Shown here: positions 41,571 through 51,175 of the stretch, in pieces
Layout of the letters: every line of letters begins with the position of its first letter
How positions within the stretch are numbered: position 1 is the stretch's first letter
From: RPQJ01 sp963846315
GTDB taxonomy: Bacteria; Pseudomonadota; Gammaproteobacteria; Steroidobacterales; Steroidobacteraceae
Assembly: GCA_963846315.1 (NCBI GenBank)
Contig: CAWJVM010000016.1
Span: 186,001-250,000 of the forward strand
Direction of reading: 5' to 3'
DNA length: 64,000 nucleotides
Position numbers and translations under genes: made by a program
Notes under the pieces: model-generated
The model's database searches: none
What the model was told of the DNA's origin: nothing
Seen by the model: the letters and a program-made list of their open reading frames with translations, nothing else

Positions 41571-42736
41571 GTCTTGAGCAGGTGCGGCCCGAGCTCGTCG
41601 AGGGAGTGACAACCCAGCAGCGTCATCGCGCGTTCCATCTCCACCCGCAGCAGGCCGAGCGCGTGGGCCACGCCTGCTTCACCACCCGCCGCCAGGCCGT
41701 AGAGCGCAGCGCGTCCGAGCATGACGGCGTCGGCGCCGAGTGCGACGGCCTTGAGCACGTCCGAACCACGCCGGAACCCGCCGTCGACGATGATCGACAG
41801 GCGGTCACCGACTTCCGCCGCACATTGGCCGACGAGTTCGATGCCCGTCGCGCACGAATCGAGCTGTCGTCCGCCGTGGTTCGAGAGCACGATGCCGTCG
41901 GCACCGATCTCGACACTGCGCTTCGCGTCCTCGACGCAGAGGATGCCCTTCAGCACCAGCTTGCCCTGCCAGCGGCTGCGCATGCGTTCGATGTCGGCCC
42001 AGCTCAGCTGCGGATTGATCTGCGTGCCCATGAACCGCACGCCCTGCAGGGCCGAGCGCGCGCCTGCCGGCAGGAATTCGGTGAGATTCGCAAATTCGGG
42101 AGCGCCTTTCGGCAGCATCACCTGCCACAGCCAGCGCGGATGCAGCAGCACGTCGAGCACGCTCGAGGGACTCAACTTGAGCGGGCGCGAATAATTGCGC
42201 TGGTCCCATTCCCGCGCCCCGAGTGCCGGCACGTCGACGGTGACGACGAGCTTGTCGCACCCGGCTGCCTGCGCTCGTTCGATCAGGCGGTCGGAGGTCT
42301 TCTGGTCCTTGAGCGGGTACAACTGGAACCACGACGGCCGCTGCAACTGCGGGTTGAGCGCGATCACGTCGTAGTTGCTGACGGTGCTCAACGTGAAGGC
42401 GGCTCCCGCCGCATCGGCGGCCCTGGCCAGCGCCAGGTCGCCCTGCGGCCACACCATGCCGTTGAAACCCGTTGGCGCGATGATCAGCGGCACGTGCAGT
42501 GCATCGCCGAGCACCTCGCGCGAGAGGTCGGGCAGGCCCGTACCGACGAGCATGCGCGGCAGCCACGTGATGCGCTCGAAGATCGAACGATTGCGCTTCA
42601 AGGACACTTCGTCCTCGGCGCCGCCTTCGACGTATTCCATTTCGAACCGCGGCAGCCGGTTCTGCGCGACCCGCCGCAACTCTTCGATCGTCAGCGCGCG
42701 CCGAAAGTCCGCGCCCGCATAGTAGTGTCGTGTCAT
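41567..42736 (-). CDS. FMN-dependent alpha-hydroxy-acid oxidase/dehydrogenase (LldD/glycolate oxidase family)
   Basis: These enzymes oxidise L-2-hydroxyacids such as L-lactate, glycolate or mandelate to 2-oxoacids. The 389-residue TIM barrel has the catalytic His287 and Arg290 in SNHGGRQLD. FMN-binding LIIAPTGFNGM (84-94) and IIVDGGFRRGSDVLKA (315-330) are present, as is the early YVEGGAEDEVSLKRNR. Length matches lactate dehydrogenase LldD, but membrane-binding features cannot be judged and the substrate is open. The ATG (42736) overlaps the stop of the preceding dehydrogenase as ATGA, and its own stop overlaps the SulP gene. Confidence 0.93.
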   Translation of the reverse strand: MTRHYYAGADFRRALTIEELRRVAQNRLPRFEMEYVEGGAEDEVSLKRNRSIFERITWLPRMLVGTGLPDLSREVLGDALHVPLIIAPTGFNGMVWPQGDLALARAADAAGAAFTLSTVSNYDVIALNPQLQRPSWFQLYPLKDQKTSDRLIERAQAAGCDKLVVTVDVPALGAREWDQRNYSRPLKLSPSSVLDVLLHPRWLWQVMLPKGAPEFANLTEFLPAGARSALQGVRFMGTQINPQLSWADIERMRSRWQGKLVLKGILCVEDAKRSVEIGADGIVLSNHGGRQLDSCATGIELVGQCAAEVGDRLSIIVDGGFRRGSDVLKAVALGADAVMLGRAALYGLAAGGEAGVAHALGLLRVEMERAMTLLGCHSLDELGPHLLKT

Positions 42737-43680
42737 TTGCGCGCGTCGTCCTGCACCATCTGGGTGATCCTCGTTGCCGTTTCGAGCGCGCGCAGCCCGT
42801 CCTCGCCGCTCACGACCGGCGGCGTGCCGGCGCGGATCGACTGCAGAAACGCTTCGATCTCCAACTTGAGCGCGTCGCCCTGATCGTAGGTGCGCTCCTC
42901 GATCAGCACCTGGCCCTTCGGCACGTCGGCTCCGGCCGGCGGCTTGCGGACGATCGTCAGCACTTTCTGCTGCAGGTCGATCGAGATGTATGCGTCGTCC
43001 TGGAACAGGCGCAGCTTGCGCTCCATTTTCATGCTGACGCGGCTGGCCGTGGTGTTCGCAACACAGCCGTTGGCATAGCGGATGCGCGCATTGGCGATGT
43101 CCAGCCCGGCCGAGAACACCGACGCACCCACGGCGTCGATCGACGTGATCGGCGCGCCGACGAGGCTCTGGATCAGGTCGATGTCGTGGATCATCAGGTC
43201 GAGCACGACATTGACGTCGGTGCCGCGCTCCTTGAACGGCGCCAGCCGGTGCGTCTCGATGAAACGCGGCGTGCCGAGCGTGCCGGCGAGCGCGAGGATG
43301 GCGGCGTTGAAACGCTCCAGGTGACCCACCTGCAGGACGCGACCGGCGCGAGCCGCTGTCGCAACCAGGCTGCGGGCTTCCTCGAGGGTCGTGGTGATCG
43401 GCTTTTCGACGAGCACGTGGATGCCGCGTTCGAGGCACTCCTGCGCGATCGGGAAGTGCAACGGGGTCGGCGTCGCGATGCTGACGGCATCGACCTCGCC
43501 CAGGATGTCCCGGTAGTCCGCCACCGCGCGGCAACCCGTCTCGGCCGCGACCTTCTCGCGGTTCTCGGCGCTGGCATCGACGACAGCGATCAGCTTCGAG
43601 TCGGGCAGGACTGCGTATTTCTGCGCGTGGAACCGGCCCAGGTAACCGACGCCGATGACCGCGGTCCGTACTTTCTGCAT
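42733..43680 (-). CDS. Gfo/Idh/MocA family NAD(P)-dependent oxidoreductase
   Basis: The 315-residue protein begins MQKVRTAVIGVGYLGRFHAQ, a Rossmann NAD(P) motif. It has the family catalytic lysine in the VEKPITTT motif (Glu92-Lys93-Pro94) and the HIDLI-like segment MIHDIDLIQSL. The fold is typical of sugar or inositol dehydrogenases, including UDP-GlcNAc 3-dehydrogenases. The substrate is not evident. It is the first gene of an operon in which each stop overlaps the next start (ATGA), followed by the FMN oxidase, the SulP carrier and the quinone oxidoreductase. Confidence 0.9.
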   Translation of the reverse strand: MQKVRTAVIGVGYLGRFHAQKYAVLPDSKLIAVVDASAENREKVAAETGCRAVADYRDILGEVDAVSIATPTPLHFPIAQECLERGIHVLVEKPITTTLEEARSLVATAARAGRVLQVGHLERFNAAILALAGTLGTPRFIETHRLAPFKERGTDVNVVLDLMIHDIDLIQSLVGAPITSIDAVGASVFSAGLDIANARIRYANGCVANTTASRVSMKMERKLRLFQDDAYISIDLQQKVLTIVRKPPAGADVPKGQVLIEERTYDQGDALKLEIEAFLQSIRAGTPPVVSGEDGLRALETATRITQMVQDDARK

Positions 43681-43811
43681 GTTCTCAGGACCCTGCCGCG
43701 CTGCCTGCCACGATGGTCGATGATACTCAATGGCGGCTCTTGCGGCCGATTCGTCTTACCCTCACGATCAGGCAACGGTCACCACGGCCGTTTACCGAAA
43801 GAGACGAGACG

Positions 43812-44120
43812 GTGACGAATCCACGCCGCGACAAGTTCTGGCTGTCGGCCGCCCTGCTGTTCGGCGTGCTGGCGCTGCCCTTCCTGGTGCACCTCACCGG
43901 TGTCTTGGTGCTCGGCGAGTACGCTGGCGGCAACGCAGCGGCGTTCCTTGGCGATTACCTGCGCGGCCTGGTCACCCTGCGGTGGTACTCCTGGGTCCTG
44001 GCACTGGGGCCGCTGGTCATCGTCGCGTCGTGGCGTATAGCACTGCGAGGCCGGCGATCGCGCCCCACATCGCCCCGACCGCCCAGTGACGCCAGGCGGT
44101 CTGGCGCGCCTGACCGATGA
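43812..44120 (+). CDS. Small putative membrane protein, unknown function
   Basis: I do not recognise this family. From a GTG at 43812 (GAGACGAGAC just upstream) the 102-residue product begins (M)TNPRRDKFWLSAALLFGVLA. It has two hydrophobic segments, about residues 11-30 and 50-72, separated by a glycine-rich loop. The last 25 residues are Arg/Pro/Ser-rich and lie antisense to the convergent gene at 44017-44310, which makes that part doubtful. It is divergent from the Gfo/Idh/MocA gene. Confidence 0.5.
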   Translation: MTNPRRDKFWLSAALLFGVLALPFLVHLTGVLVLGEYAGGNAAAFLGDYLRGLVTLRWYSWVLALGPLVIVASWRIALRGRRSRPTSPRPPSDARRSGAPDR

Positions 44121-44310
44121 AACTGACGGCCGCGAGCGCGGTCAAACCGACGAAGATGGCCACGTACACCGACAGCAACGGCAACTCCTCGCGGAAACGC
44201 GGGGTTTCGCCCGACAAGACCAGGAACACGATCAGCGTCGCGCCCAGTCCGAACGTCGTCGCCACCGACGATCCAAGCACGATGGCGGTCAATACAGTGA
44301 GGGGTCGCAC
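44017..44310 (-). CDS. Small putative membrane protein, unknown function
   Basis: The family is not recognised. From a GTG at 44310 (GGAG 13 bases upstream) the product is 97 residues, beginning (M)RPLTVLTAIVLGSSVATTFG. It has three clear membrane segments (about 4-30, 42-62 and 72-92) with the loop SGETPRFREELP. The composition is more protein-like than that of the antisense tail of the gene at 43812-44120, which it overlaps by 104 bases. It is divergent from prc. Confidence 0.55.
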   Translation of the reverse strand: MRPLTVLTAIVLGSSVATTFGLGATLIVFLVLSGETPRFREELPLLSVYVAIFVGLTALAAVSFIGQARQTAWRHWAVGAMWGAIAGLAVLYATTRR

Positions 44311-44432
44311 GAATTCACTTGCTCCGGGGTGGGTCCGGCCCTTGCCTGGGTGCCGGGGTGTCTCTAGCCTAGCGTTCCGGCGGACCCCTGCGCGTCCGCC
44401 GTCCAGTCCGAAGTCCGCCGAGGAATTTCCAA

Positions 44433-46601
44433 GTGTATCAGCCTGTTGAACAGGGGCCGTCCCCGTCGTCCCCAACCCCTGCAGCCCGCCGCGGAGTCGG
44501 CCGCGCCGGCGCGGCGGTGCTGGTCGCCCTGCTCCTCGCGGTGGGCACTTTGCTGCTCGGCACAGCCCGCTCACCGACGGCAACGGCCAATGCCACGACC
44601 ACCACCGACTTTGCGCCGACCGAGCGTCACGCCAAGGTGGCGCGGCTGGTCAGCAGCATGTTCGAGCGTTCCCACTACCGGCAGGCCCCGGTCAACGACC
44701 CGGTCTCGTCGCTGGTGCTCGACCGCTACCTCGAGTCGATCGACGGCAGCCGCAGCTATTTCCTGGCGAGCGACATCCAGGAATTCGAGAAATTCCGCTA
44801 CGAACTCGACGATTCCATCACGACCGGCAAGCTGGAGCCCGCCTTTGCGATCTTCAACCGGTTCCAGCAGCGCAACCGCGAACGCATGGCCTACGCCCTC
44901 AAGCTGCTCGACACCGAACCCGACTTCAAGCTCGACGAGTCGTTCGAGTTCGACCGCGAGCACGCGCCGTGGGCGACCTCGCAGGAAGAACTCAATGAAC
45001 TCTGGCGCAAGCGCGTCAAGAACGATGTCCTCTCGCTGATGCTCACGGACAAGACCTGGGCCGAGACGCGCGACGTGCTGAAAAAGCGCTACGAGCGGGT
45101 CGCGAAGCGGTCCGAGCAGATCACCGCCGACGACGTGTTCGAGAACTTCATGAATGCGTTCGCGCACGTGTTCGACCCGCACTCGAGCTATTTCTCGCCG
45201 CGTAATTCCGAGGAATACCGCATCGCGATGAGCCTGTCCTACGAGGGCATCGGCGCGTCGCTGCAATCGATCGACGATTACGTGACCATCATGGAAATCC
45301 TGCCCGGCGGCTCGGCACAGCAGAACGGCGAGCTCAAGGCCAACGACCGCATCCTCGCCGTGGCCCAGGGCAAGGACGGCAAGATGGTCGACGTCGTCGG
45401 CTGGCGCCTCGATGACGTCGTGCAGCTGATTCGCGGTCCGAACGGCTCGTTCGTGCGCCTGCAGATCCAGCCGGGCAATGCCCCGCCGGGCACGCAGGAA
45501 CACGTCCTGGTTTTGCCGCGCACCAAGATCACGCTCGAAGCGCAGGCGGCCAAGAAGGAAATCCGCAAGGTCAAGCGTGGCGACAAGGAGTTGAAGGTCG
45601 GTGTGATCACCGTGCCTTCGTTCTACCAGGACTACACCGCGCGCGCGTCCGGCGACGAGGACTATCGCAGCACGACGCGCGACGTGCGCAAGCTGCTCGA
45701 CGAAATCAAGGCCGAGGGTGGCGTCGACGGCCTGGTGCTCGACCTGCGCGAGAACGGCGGCGGTCACCTCTCCGAAGCCATCGGCCTGGTCAACCTGTTC
45801 GTGCCGAAGGGCCCGGTGGTGCAACTGCGTGAAACCGGTGGTCGCGTCGAGGTGCTCGAGTCCGAGGACAAGGCGGCGGCTTACGACGGACCGCTGACCA
45901 TCCTCGTCGACCGTTTCAGCGCGTCGGCGTCCGAGATCTTTGCGGCCGCGATGCAGGACTACGGCCGCGGCCTCGTGATCGGCCAGCAGACTTACGGCAA
46001 GGGTTCCGTGCAGAACCTCTATCCGCTCGACCGTTACGCACTCGGGCAGGATCCCGGCTACGGCCAGCTCACCGTGACCATCGGCATGTACTACCGCGTG
46101 ACGGGCGACAGCACCCAGAACCGCGGCGTGATGCCGGACCTGACGTTGCCCTCTGCCATCAGCACCGACGAGGTCGGCGAGAGCTCGCGCGATGGTTCGC
46201 TGCCCTGGAATCGGATCCGGTCGTCGGACTTCCACCGCGAAGGCGCGTTCACCCCGCTGCTGCCCGAACTGCAGCGCGAACACGATGCGCGCATCGCCGG
46301 CGATCCCAACTTCCAGTTCGCCGTCGGCGAGATCTCGGCGATGGAGACGATGCGCGCCGAGAAGTCGGTCTCGCTCAACCTGGCCAAGCGCAAGGCTGAG
46401 CGCGAGGCACGCACGCAAGAGCAACTGGCACGCGAAAATTCGCGGCGGCAGGCGCTTGGCGAGCCGGCGCTGAAAGCCGCGACCGAGATCAAGGACCCAC
46501 CGGACGCGATCCTGGGCGAAGCCGCTGAAATCACAGCCGACCTGTCCCAGCTTGAACCGAAATTCATGGCCCGGGCCAGCGGCGCCGGCGCGGCCAACTG
46601 A
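44433..46601 (+). CDS. prc: Tail-specific periplasmic protease Prc (Tsp)
   Basis: Prc degrades periplasmic proteins, including tmRNA-tagged ones, from the C terminus. The 722-residue protein has an N-terminal signal segment (about 26-45), a Tsp-specific helical region and a PDZ domain (about 245-330, YEGIGASLQSIDDYVTIMEI). The S41 protease core has the Ser loop LVDRFSASASEIFAAAMQDY and the Lys in QQTYGKGSVQNL. A DUF3340 C terminus follows. The start is GTG (44433) with AGGA eight bases before it. The 122-base gap downstream carries the efflux operon promoter. Confidence 0.95.
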   Translation: MYQPVEQGPSPSSPTPAARRGVGRAGAAVLVALLLAVGTLLLGTARSPTATANATTTTDFAPTERHAKVARLVSSMFERSHYRQAPVNDPVSSLVLDRYLESIDGSRSYFLASDIQEFEKFRYELDDSITTGKLEPAFAIFNRFQQRNRERMAYALKLLDTEPDFKLDESFEFDREHAPWATSQEELNELWRKRVKNDVLSLMLTDKTWAETRDVLKKRYERVAKRSEQITADDVFENFMNAFAHVFDPHSSYFSPRNSEEYRIAMSLSYEGIGASLQSIDDYVTIMEILPGGSAQQNGELKANDRILAVAQGKDGKMVDVVGWRLDDVVQLIRGPNGSFVRLQIQPGNAPPGTQEHVLVLPRTKITLEAQAAKKEIRKVKRGDKELKVGVITVPSFYQDYTARASGDEDYRSTTRDVRKLLDEIKAEGGVDGLVLDLRENGGGHLSEAIGLVNLFVPKGPVVQLRETGGRVEVLESEDKAAAYDGPLTILVDRFSASASEIFAAAMQDYGRGLVIGQQTYGKGSVQNLYPLDRYALGQDPGYGQLTVTIGMYYRVTGDSTQNRGVMPDLTLPSAISTDEVGESSRDGSLPWNRIRSSDFHREGAFTPLLPELQREHDARIAGDPNFQFAVGEISAMETMRAEKSVSLNLAKRKAEREARTQEQLARENSRRQALGEPALKAATEIKDPPDAILGEAAEITADLSQLEPKFMARASGAGAAN

Positions 46602-46649
46602 CCTTCTGCCGGGGGTCACCGGCCGCGGGGTTGGGCGCTGCTTAGAACG

Positions 46650-46690
46650 CTAGTGTTGTACTTGACTACAACACTAGAGTTCCCTACCAT
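46650..46690 (+). promoter_or_regulatory. Promoter with overlapping palindromic operator for the RND efflux operon
   Basis: A perfect inverted repeat CTAGTGTTGTA-N6-TACAACACTAG occupies 46650-46677. The -35 box TTGACT (46662-46667) lies inside it. A -10 box TACCAT (46685-46690) follows at exactly 17 bases. This geometry is typical for a repressor site. No regulator gene is adjacent on either side. Confidence 0.8.
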
Positions 46691-46723
46691 CGCGCCCAGT
46701 TCGTACCGATCCACAGGGGCTCG

Positions 46724-47866
46724 ATGTCCATGACCAATCATCACCTGCGGCCCGCAGGCCCGAAGCGCAATTCCGTCCGCTGGCTGACCGTGATCGCCCT
46801 GGCGAGCGCGCTGGCTGCCGGCTGCAGCAACGGCAAGGCCAAGGAAAAGGAAGGCGCCGACGCGGACAGGGACGCGACCGTGCCGGTCGAGGTCCAGCCG
46901 CTGAAGCGCGCCGAGATGGTGGCCGTGTACTCGGGTACCGCCCCGATCGAAGCCCACGAGGAAGCCACCGTCGTCGCCAAGGTGGGCGGCGAGGTACGGC
47001 AGATTTTCGTCGAGGAAGGCGACACGGTGAAGGCCGGCCAGGTGCTGGCCCGGCTCGACGGCGACCGCCTCCGCCTGACGCTGGCCCAGACCGACGCCAA
47101 CCTGCGCAAGCTCGAGCGCGACTACAAGCGCACGCTCGACCTGTCCGAGAAGGGACTGGTGCCGAAGAGCACGGCCGAGAACACCAAGTACGACCTCGAC
47201 GCGCTGCGCGCCGGATACGACAGTGCCCGTCTCGAACTGAGCTACACGGAGATCCGCGCGCCGATCAATGGCGTGATCTCCGCACGCAAGATCAAGGTCG
47301 GCAACACCATCGGCCCGAACGAGCCGACGTTCACGGTCACTGACCTCGATCCCCTGCTCGCCTACGTGCACGTGCCTGAAAAGGAATTCCGCAAGATTGC
47401 ACCGGGCCAGAACGCCGAAGTCATCGTCGACGCGCTGGTCGGCTCCCGCTTCGTCGGCACGATCTCGCGCATCAGCCCGACCGTAGACCCGCAGACGGGC
47501 ACTTTCCGTGCCCGCGTCGAAGTCCCGGACCCGACCCGCACGCTGAAGCCCGGCATGTTTGCCCGCGTCAACATCGTCTACGAGCGACGCCAGGACGCGC
47601 TGCAACTGCCACGCACGGCGATCCTCGACGCGGACGGCCAGCAGTCGGTGTTCGTCATCGCGAGTGGCAAGGCCGAGCAACGGACGATCAAGACGGGCCT
47701 GTCGAACGGCGGCTGGATCGAAGTGCTCGACGGCCTCAAGGGCACCGAGCAGGTCGTGACGGTCGGCCAGGCCGGACTGAAGACCGGCACGCTGGTGAAA
47801 ATCGTCGGCGACGGCGCGCCGCAACCAGCAGCCGCGGTCGCCGCCGACCAGGCCAAGGCGAAGTAA
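46724..47866 (+). CDS. RND efflux system periplasmic adaptor (membrane fusion) lipoprotein
   Basis: The adaptor links an inner-membrane RND pump to an outer-membrane channel. The 380-residue protein MSMTNHHLRPAGPKRNSVRW has a lipoprotein signal ending in LAAGC (lipid-modified Cys34). The biotinyl-lipoyl half-motifs AKVGGEVRQIFVEEGDTVKA and GQVLARLDGDRLRLTLAQTD flank a short alpha-hairpin. Then comes IRAPINGVISARKIKVGNTI and a beta-barrel. AGGGG lies six bases before the ATG. It is the first gene of an operon with two RND permeases. No outer-membrane factor gene is present. Confidence 0.92.
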   Translation: MSMTNHHLRPAGPKRNSVRWLTVIALASALAAGCSNGKAKEKEGADADRDATVPVEVQPLKRAEMVAVYSGTAPIEAHEEATVVAKVGGEVRQIFVEEGDTVKAGQVLARLDGDRLRLTLAQTDANLRKLERDYKRTLDLSEKGLVPKSTAENTKYDLDALRAGYDSARLELSYTEIRAPINGVISARKIKVGNTIGPNEPTFTVTDLDPLLAYVHVPEKEFRKIAPGQNAEVIVDALVGSRFVGTISRISPTVDPQTGTFRARVEVPDPTRTLKPGMFARVNIVYERRQDALQLPRTAILDADGQQSVFVIASGKAEQRTIKTGLSNGGWIEVLDGLKGTEQVVTVGQAGLKTGTLVKIVGDGAPQPAAAVAADQAKAK

Positions 47867-47917
47867 CCCAAGCTGCGGGGGCGCTGCACCGGCAGGCCCT
47901 CCCCCCGGGGACATTCC

Positions 47918-50900
47918 ATGCTCAAGTCATTGATCGACTTCGCGATCGAACGCCGCGTCACCATCGTGATGTTCACCGTTGCGATCGCCCTCTTCGGCTT
48001 CGTGTCGTTGTCGCGGCTGAAGCTGAACCTGCTGCCCGATCTCTCCTACCCCACGATCACGATTCGCACGGAGCTGCCGGGCGCGGCGCCGCTCGAGCTC
48101 GAGACGCTGATTACGCGGCCGGTCGAAGAATCCGTCAGCATCATCCGCAACGTCCGCGAGGTGCGTTCGGTCTCTCGCGCCGGTCAGTCGGACGTGACGC
48201 TCGAGTTCCTCTGGGGCACGGACATGGACGTCGCGGGCATCGACGTCCGCGAAAAGCTCGACCTGCTGCAGCTGCCGATCGAGGCCAGGCGGCCGCTGCT
48301 GCTGCGCTTCGACCCGGCGAGCGAACCCGTCATGCGTCTCGCGCTGATGGACGAAGGCGCCGCGACCGGCGCCGACAGTATCGAGCGGCTGAAGGCATTG
48401 CGCCGATTCGCGGAAGACCGTCTCAAGCCCGATCTCGAGGCGGTCGAGGGTTCGGCCGCCGTCAAGGTCAGCGGCGGCTACGAAGACGAAGTGCAGGTGT
48501 TCGTCGACCAGCAGAAGCTCGCGCAGCTCGGGCTCTCGATCGACGTCGTCACGCGCCGCATCCGCGCCGAGAACGTGAACCTGTCCGGCGGGCGGCTCGA
48601 GCAGGGCACGCAGCGCTTCCTGGTGCGCACGCTGAACGAGTTCGAAAGCGTCGAGCAGATGGCGAACGCGATCATCGCCACCAAGGACGGCCAGCCCGTC
48701 TACCTGCGCGACGTCGCGAACGTCACCCGCGGTTACAAGGACCGCGAGGCGATCACGCGCGTCAACGGCAAGGAGTCGATCGAACTCGCCGTCTACAAGG
48801 AAGGCGACGCGAACACGGTAGCGCTCGCCAACGGCGTGCGTGCCCGCATCAAGGAACTCGAGAAGAACCTGCCGGAAGGCACCCAGCTCAAGCAGGTCTA
48901 CGACCAGTCCACGTTCATCGCCGCGGCCATCAGCGAAGTCAAGACCTCGGCGCTGATCGGCGGCCTGCTCGCGATCCTGGTGCTGTACGCGTTCCTGCGC
49001 GATGCGCGCGCCACGCTGATCAGCAGCATCGCGATCCCGGTGTCGGTGCTCGGCACGTTCGTGCTGATGTACGCGTTCGACATCACCCTCAACATCATGT
49101 CGCTCGGCGGCATCGCACTCGCGGTCGGCATGCTCGTCGACAACGCGGTCGTGGTGCTCGAGAGCATCGTCCGCAACCACGAGAAGGGCATGACCCGGGT
49201 CGAAGCCGCGCGGCGCGGCACGGCTGAGGTGGCCACCGCCGTGTTTGCGGCCACGCTGACCTCGGTCGCGGTGTTCGCGCCGATGATCTTCATCACCGGC
49301 ATTGCCGGCCAGTTGTTCAAGGACCAGTCGCTGACGGTCGCCTTCGCGCTGAGCTTCTCGCTGCTGGTCGCCCTGACGCTGGTGCCGATGCTGGCCGCGG
49401 GCCGCGCGCGCACGGCTGCGGCAGAAGCGCCGGTTCACGCCGATCCGCAACCGCTGGGACGCCTGTCACACGGGCTGCGCATCGTGCGCGACGGCTTCTC
49501 GCGCGTTGGCGGGTGGATTTCCAACGGCTGCAAGCTCGCGCTGAGCCCGCTCGTCAACGTCACTCAAGCCGTCAACCGCTGGGCGGACCGCGAGTACCCC
49601 GGCGCCATCACCTGGGCGCTCGCCAATCCGGGCAAGGTCATCGGTACCGCCGTCGCCGTGTTCGTGCTGACCATGGCGCTGATCCTGCCGCGTCTCGGCA
49701 CGGAACTGATTCCGCAGATGTCGCAGGGTGAGTTCAACGTCGACCTGCGGCTGCCGCCGGGCACGCCGCTCGAGCAGACCGACCGCTCGGTGCAGGCCGC
49801 CCAACGCGCGAGCGATGCGCTTGGCAACGTGGCCCTCGCCTACAGCGTCGCCGGTACCGGCAACCGGCTCGATGCCAACCCGGTCGATGCCGGCGAGAAC
49901 ACCGGCCGCCTGAGCATCACGCTGCAGGCCGGCGCGGGTCGCGAAGACGAAGAAAAGGCCATGGCCGGCATGCGCAGGGACCTCGAGCAGATGCCGGGCC
50001 TGCAGTACCGCTTCAGCCGCCCCGCGCTCTTCAGCATGGCCACGCCGCTCGAGGTCGTCGTCTCCGGTTACGACCTCGATCGCCTCGGCGTGGCCGCGGA
50101 GGCCGTGCGCCAGGCGATGCTCAAGGACGGCCGCTTTGCCGACGTCAAGACGACGGTCGAAGCGGGAAATCCAGAAATCCAGATCGTGTTCGACCAGGAA
50201 CGCGCGACGCAGTTGAACCTCGTCGTCCGCGACATCGCCAACCGGGTCGTCAACAGCGTCCGCGGCGAAGTCGCCACGCGCTACAAGCTGCGCGACAAGC
50301 AGATCGACGTGCTGGTGCGCAGCGTGGACTCGCGTGCGGCTTCGATCGAAGAGGTGCGCAACCTGATCGTGAACCCGGGCAGCGACTTCCCGGTGCCGCT
50401 CAGCGCGGTCGCCGACGTCAAGCTCGCGATGGGTCCGGCCGAGGTGCGGCGCGTCGGCCAGGAACGCGTGGCCGTCATCTCGGCGAACCTCGCCCACGGC
50501 GACCTCGGCTCGGCCGTCGCCACGCTCGAGACGATCGTGAAGAAGGTCGAACTGCCGGTGGGCACGACCGCCTTCCTGTCGGGCCAGAGCGAGGAAATGA
50601 CTGCCTCGTTCAAGTCGCTGCAGTTCGTGCTGATCCTCGCCATCTTCCTCGTCTACCTGGTGATGGCCTCGCAGTTCGAATCGCTGATCCACCCGTTCGT
50701 GATCCTGCTGACGATCCCGCTCGCGCTGATCGGCGCGGTCTGGGCGCTGTGGCTCACCGGGACGACGGTCAACGTCGTCGCGTACATCGGCCTGATCATG
50801 CTGGCCGGCATCGTGGTCAACCAGTCGATCGTGCTGATCGACGCGGTCAACCAGTTGCGCGCCGGCGGCATGCCGAAGTTCGACGCGATCGTCGAGGGCG

Positions 50901-51163
50901 GCAAACTGCGCCTGCGCCCGATCCTGATCACCAAGCTCACCACCATCCTCGGCCTGCTGCCGATGGCGCTCGGCATCGGTGAAGGCGCCGAGGTGCGCGC
51001 GCCGATGGCGATCACCGTGATCGGCGGCGTGCTGCTCACGACCTTCCTGACCCTGCTCGTGATTCCCGTGGTGTACTCGGTGATGGACCGCAAGCAGTTC
51101 GTCGCGCAGGAACCGCTGTCGGCCGACCCGGGACCCGCCGCTGCAGAAGCCGCTGCTGGCTGA
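47918..51163 (+). CDS. RND efflux permease (first of two)
   Basis: This is an inner-membrane proton-driven pump of 1081 residues (hydrophobe/amphiphile type). It has 12 transmembrane segments in two halves with large periplasmic loops. The conserved N terminus is MLKSLIDFAIERRVTIVMFT. TM4 has the proton-relay aspartate in GMLVDNAVVVLES, where AcrB has an Asp pair and this protein has Asp-Asn. An extra Ala/Arg-rich linker of about 60 residues sits in the central cytoplasmic region (RARTAAAEAPVHADPQP). It is followed after 12 bases by a second permease. The substrate is unknown. Confidence 0.92.
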   Translation: MLKSLIDFAIERRVTIVMFTVAIALFGFVSLSRLKLNLLPDLSYPTITIRTELPGAAPLELETLITRPVEESVSIIRNVREVRSVSRAGQSDVTLEFLWGTDMDVAGIDVREKLDLLQLPIEARRPLLLRFDPASEPVMRLALMDEGAATGADSIERLKALRRFAEDRLKPDLEAVEGSAAVKVSGGYEDEVQVFVDQQKLAQLGLSIDVVTRRIRAENVNLSGGRLEQGTQRFLVRTLNEFESVEQMANAIIATKDGQPVYLRDVANVTRGYKDREAITRVNGKESIELAVYKEGDANTVALANGVRARIKELEKNLPEGTQLKQVYDQSTFIAAAISEVKTSALIGGLLAILVLYAFLRDARATLISSIAIPVSVLGTFVLMYAFDITLNIMSLGGIALAVGMLVDNAVVVLESIVRNHEKGMTRVEAARRGTAEVATAVFAATLTSVAVFAPMIFITGIAGQLFKDQSLTVAFALSFSLLVALTLVPMLAAGRARTAAAEAPVHADPQPLGRLSHGLRIVRDGFSRVGGWISNGCKLALSPLVNVTQAVNRWADREYPGAITWALANPGKVIGTAVAVFVLTMALILPRLGTELIPQMSQGEFNVDLRLPPGTPLEQTDRSVQAAQRASDALGNVALAYSVAGTGNRLDANPVDAGENTGRLSITLQAGAGREDEEKAMAGMRRDLEQMPGLQYRFSRPALFSMATPLEVVVSGYDLDRLGVAAEAVRQAMLKDGRFADVKTTVEAGNPEIQIVFDQERATQLNLVVRDIANRVVNSVRGEVATRYKLRDKQIDVLVRSVDSRAASIEEVRNLIVNPGSDFPVPLSAVADVKLAMGPAEVRRVGQERVAVISANLAHGDLGSAVATLETIVKKVELPVGTTAFLSGQSEEMTASFKSLQFVLILAIFLVYLVMASQFESLIHPFVILLTIPLALIGAVWALWLTGTTVNVVAYIGLIMLAGIVVNQSIVLIDAVNQLRAGGMPKFDAIVEGGKLRLRPILITKLTTILGLLPMALGIGEGAEVRAPMAITVIGGVLLTTFLTLLVIPVVYSVMDRKQFVAQEPLSADPGPAAAEAAAG

Positions 51164-51175
51164 GGAATCGCCGCC

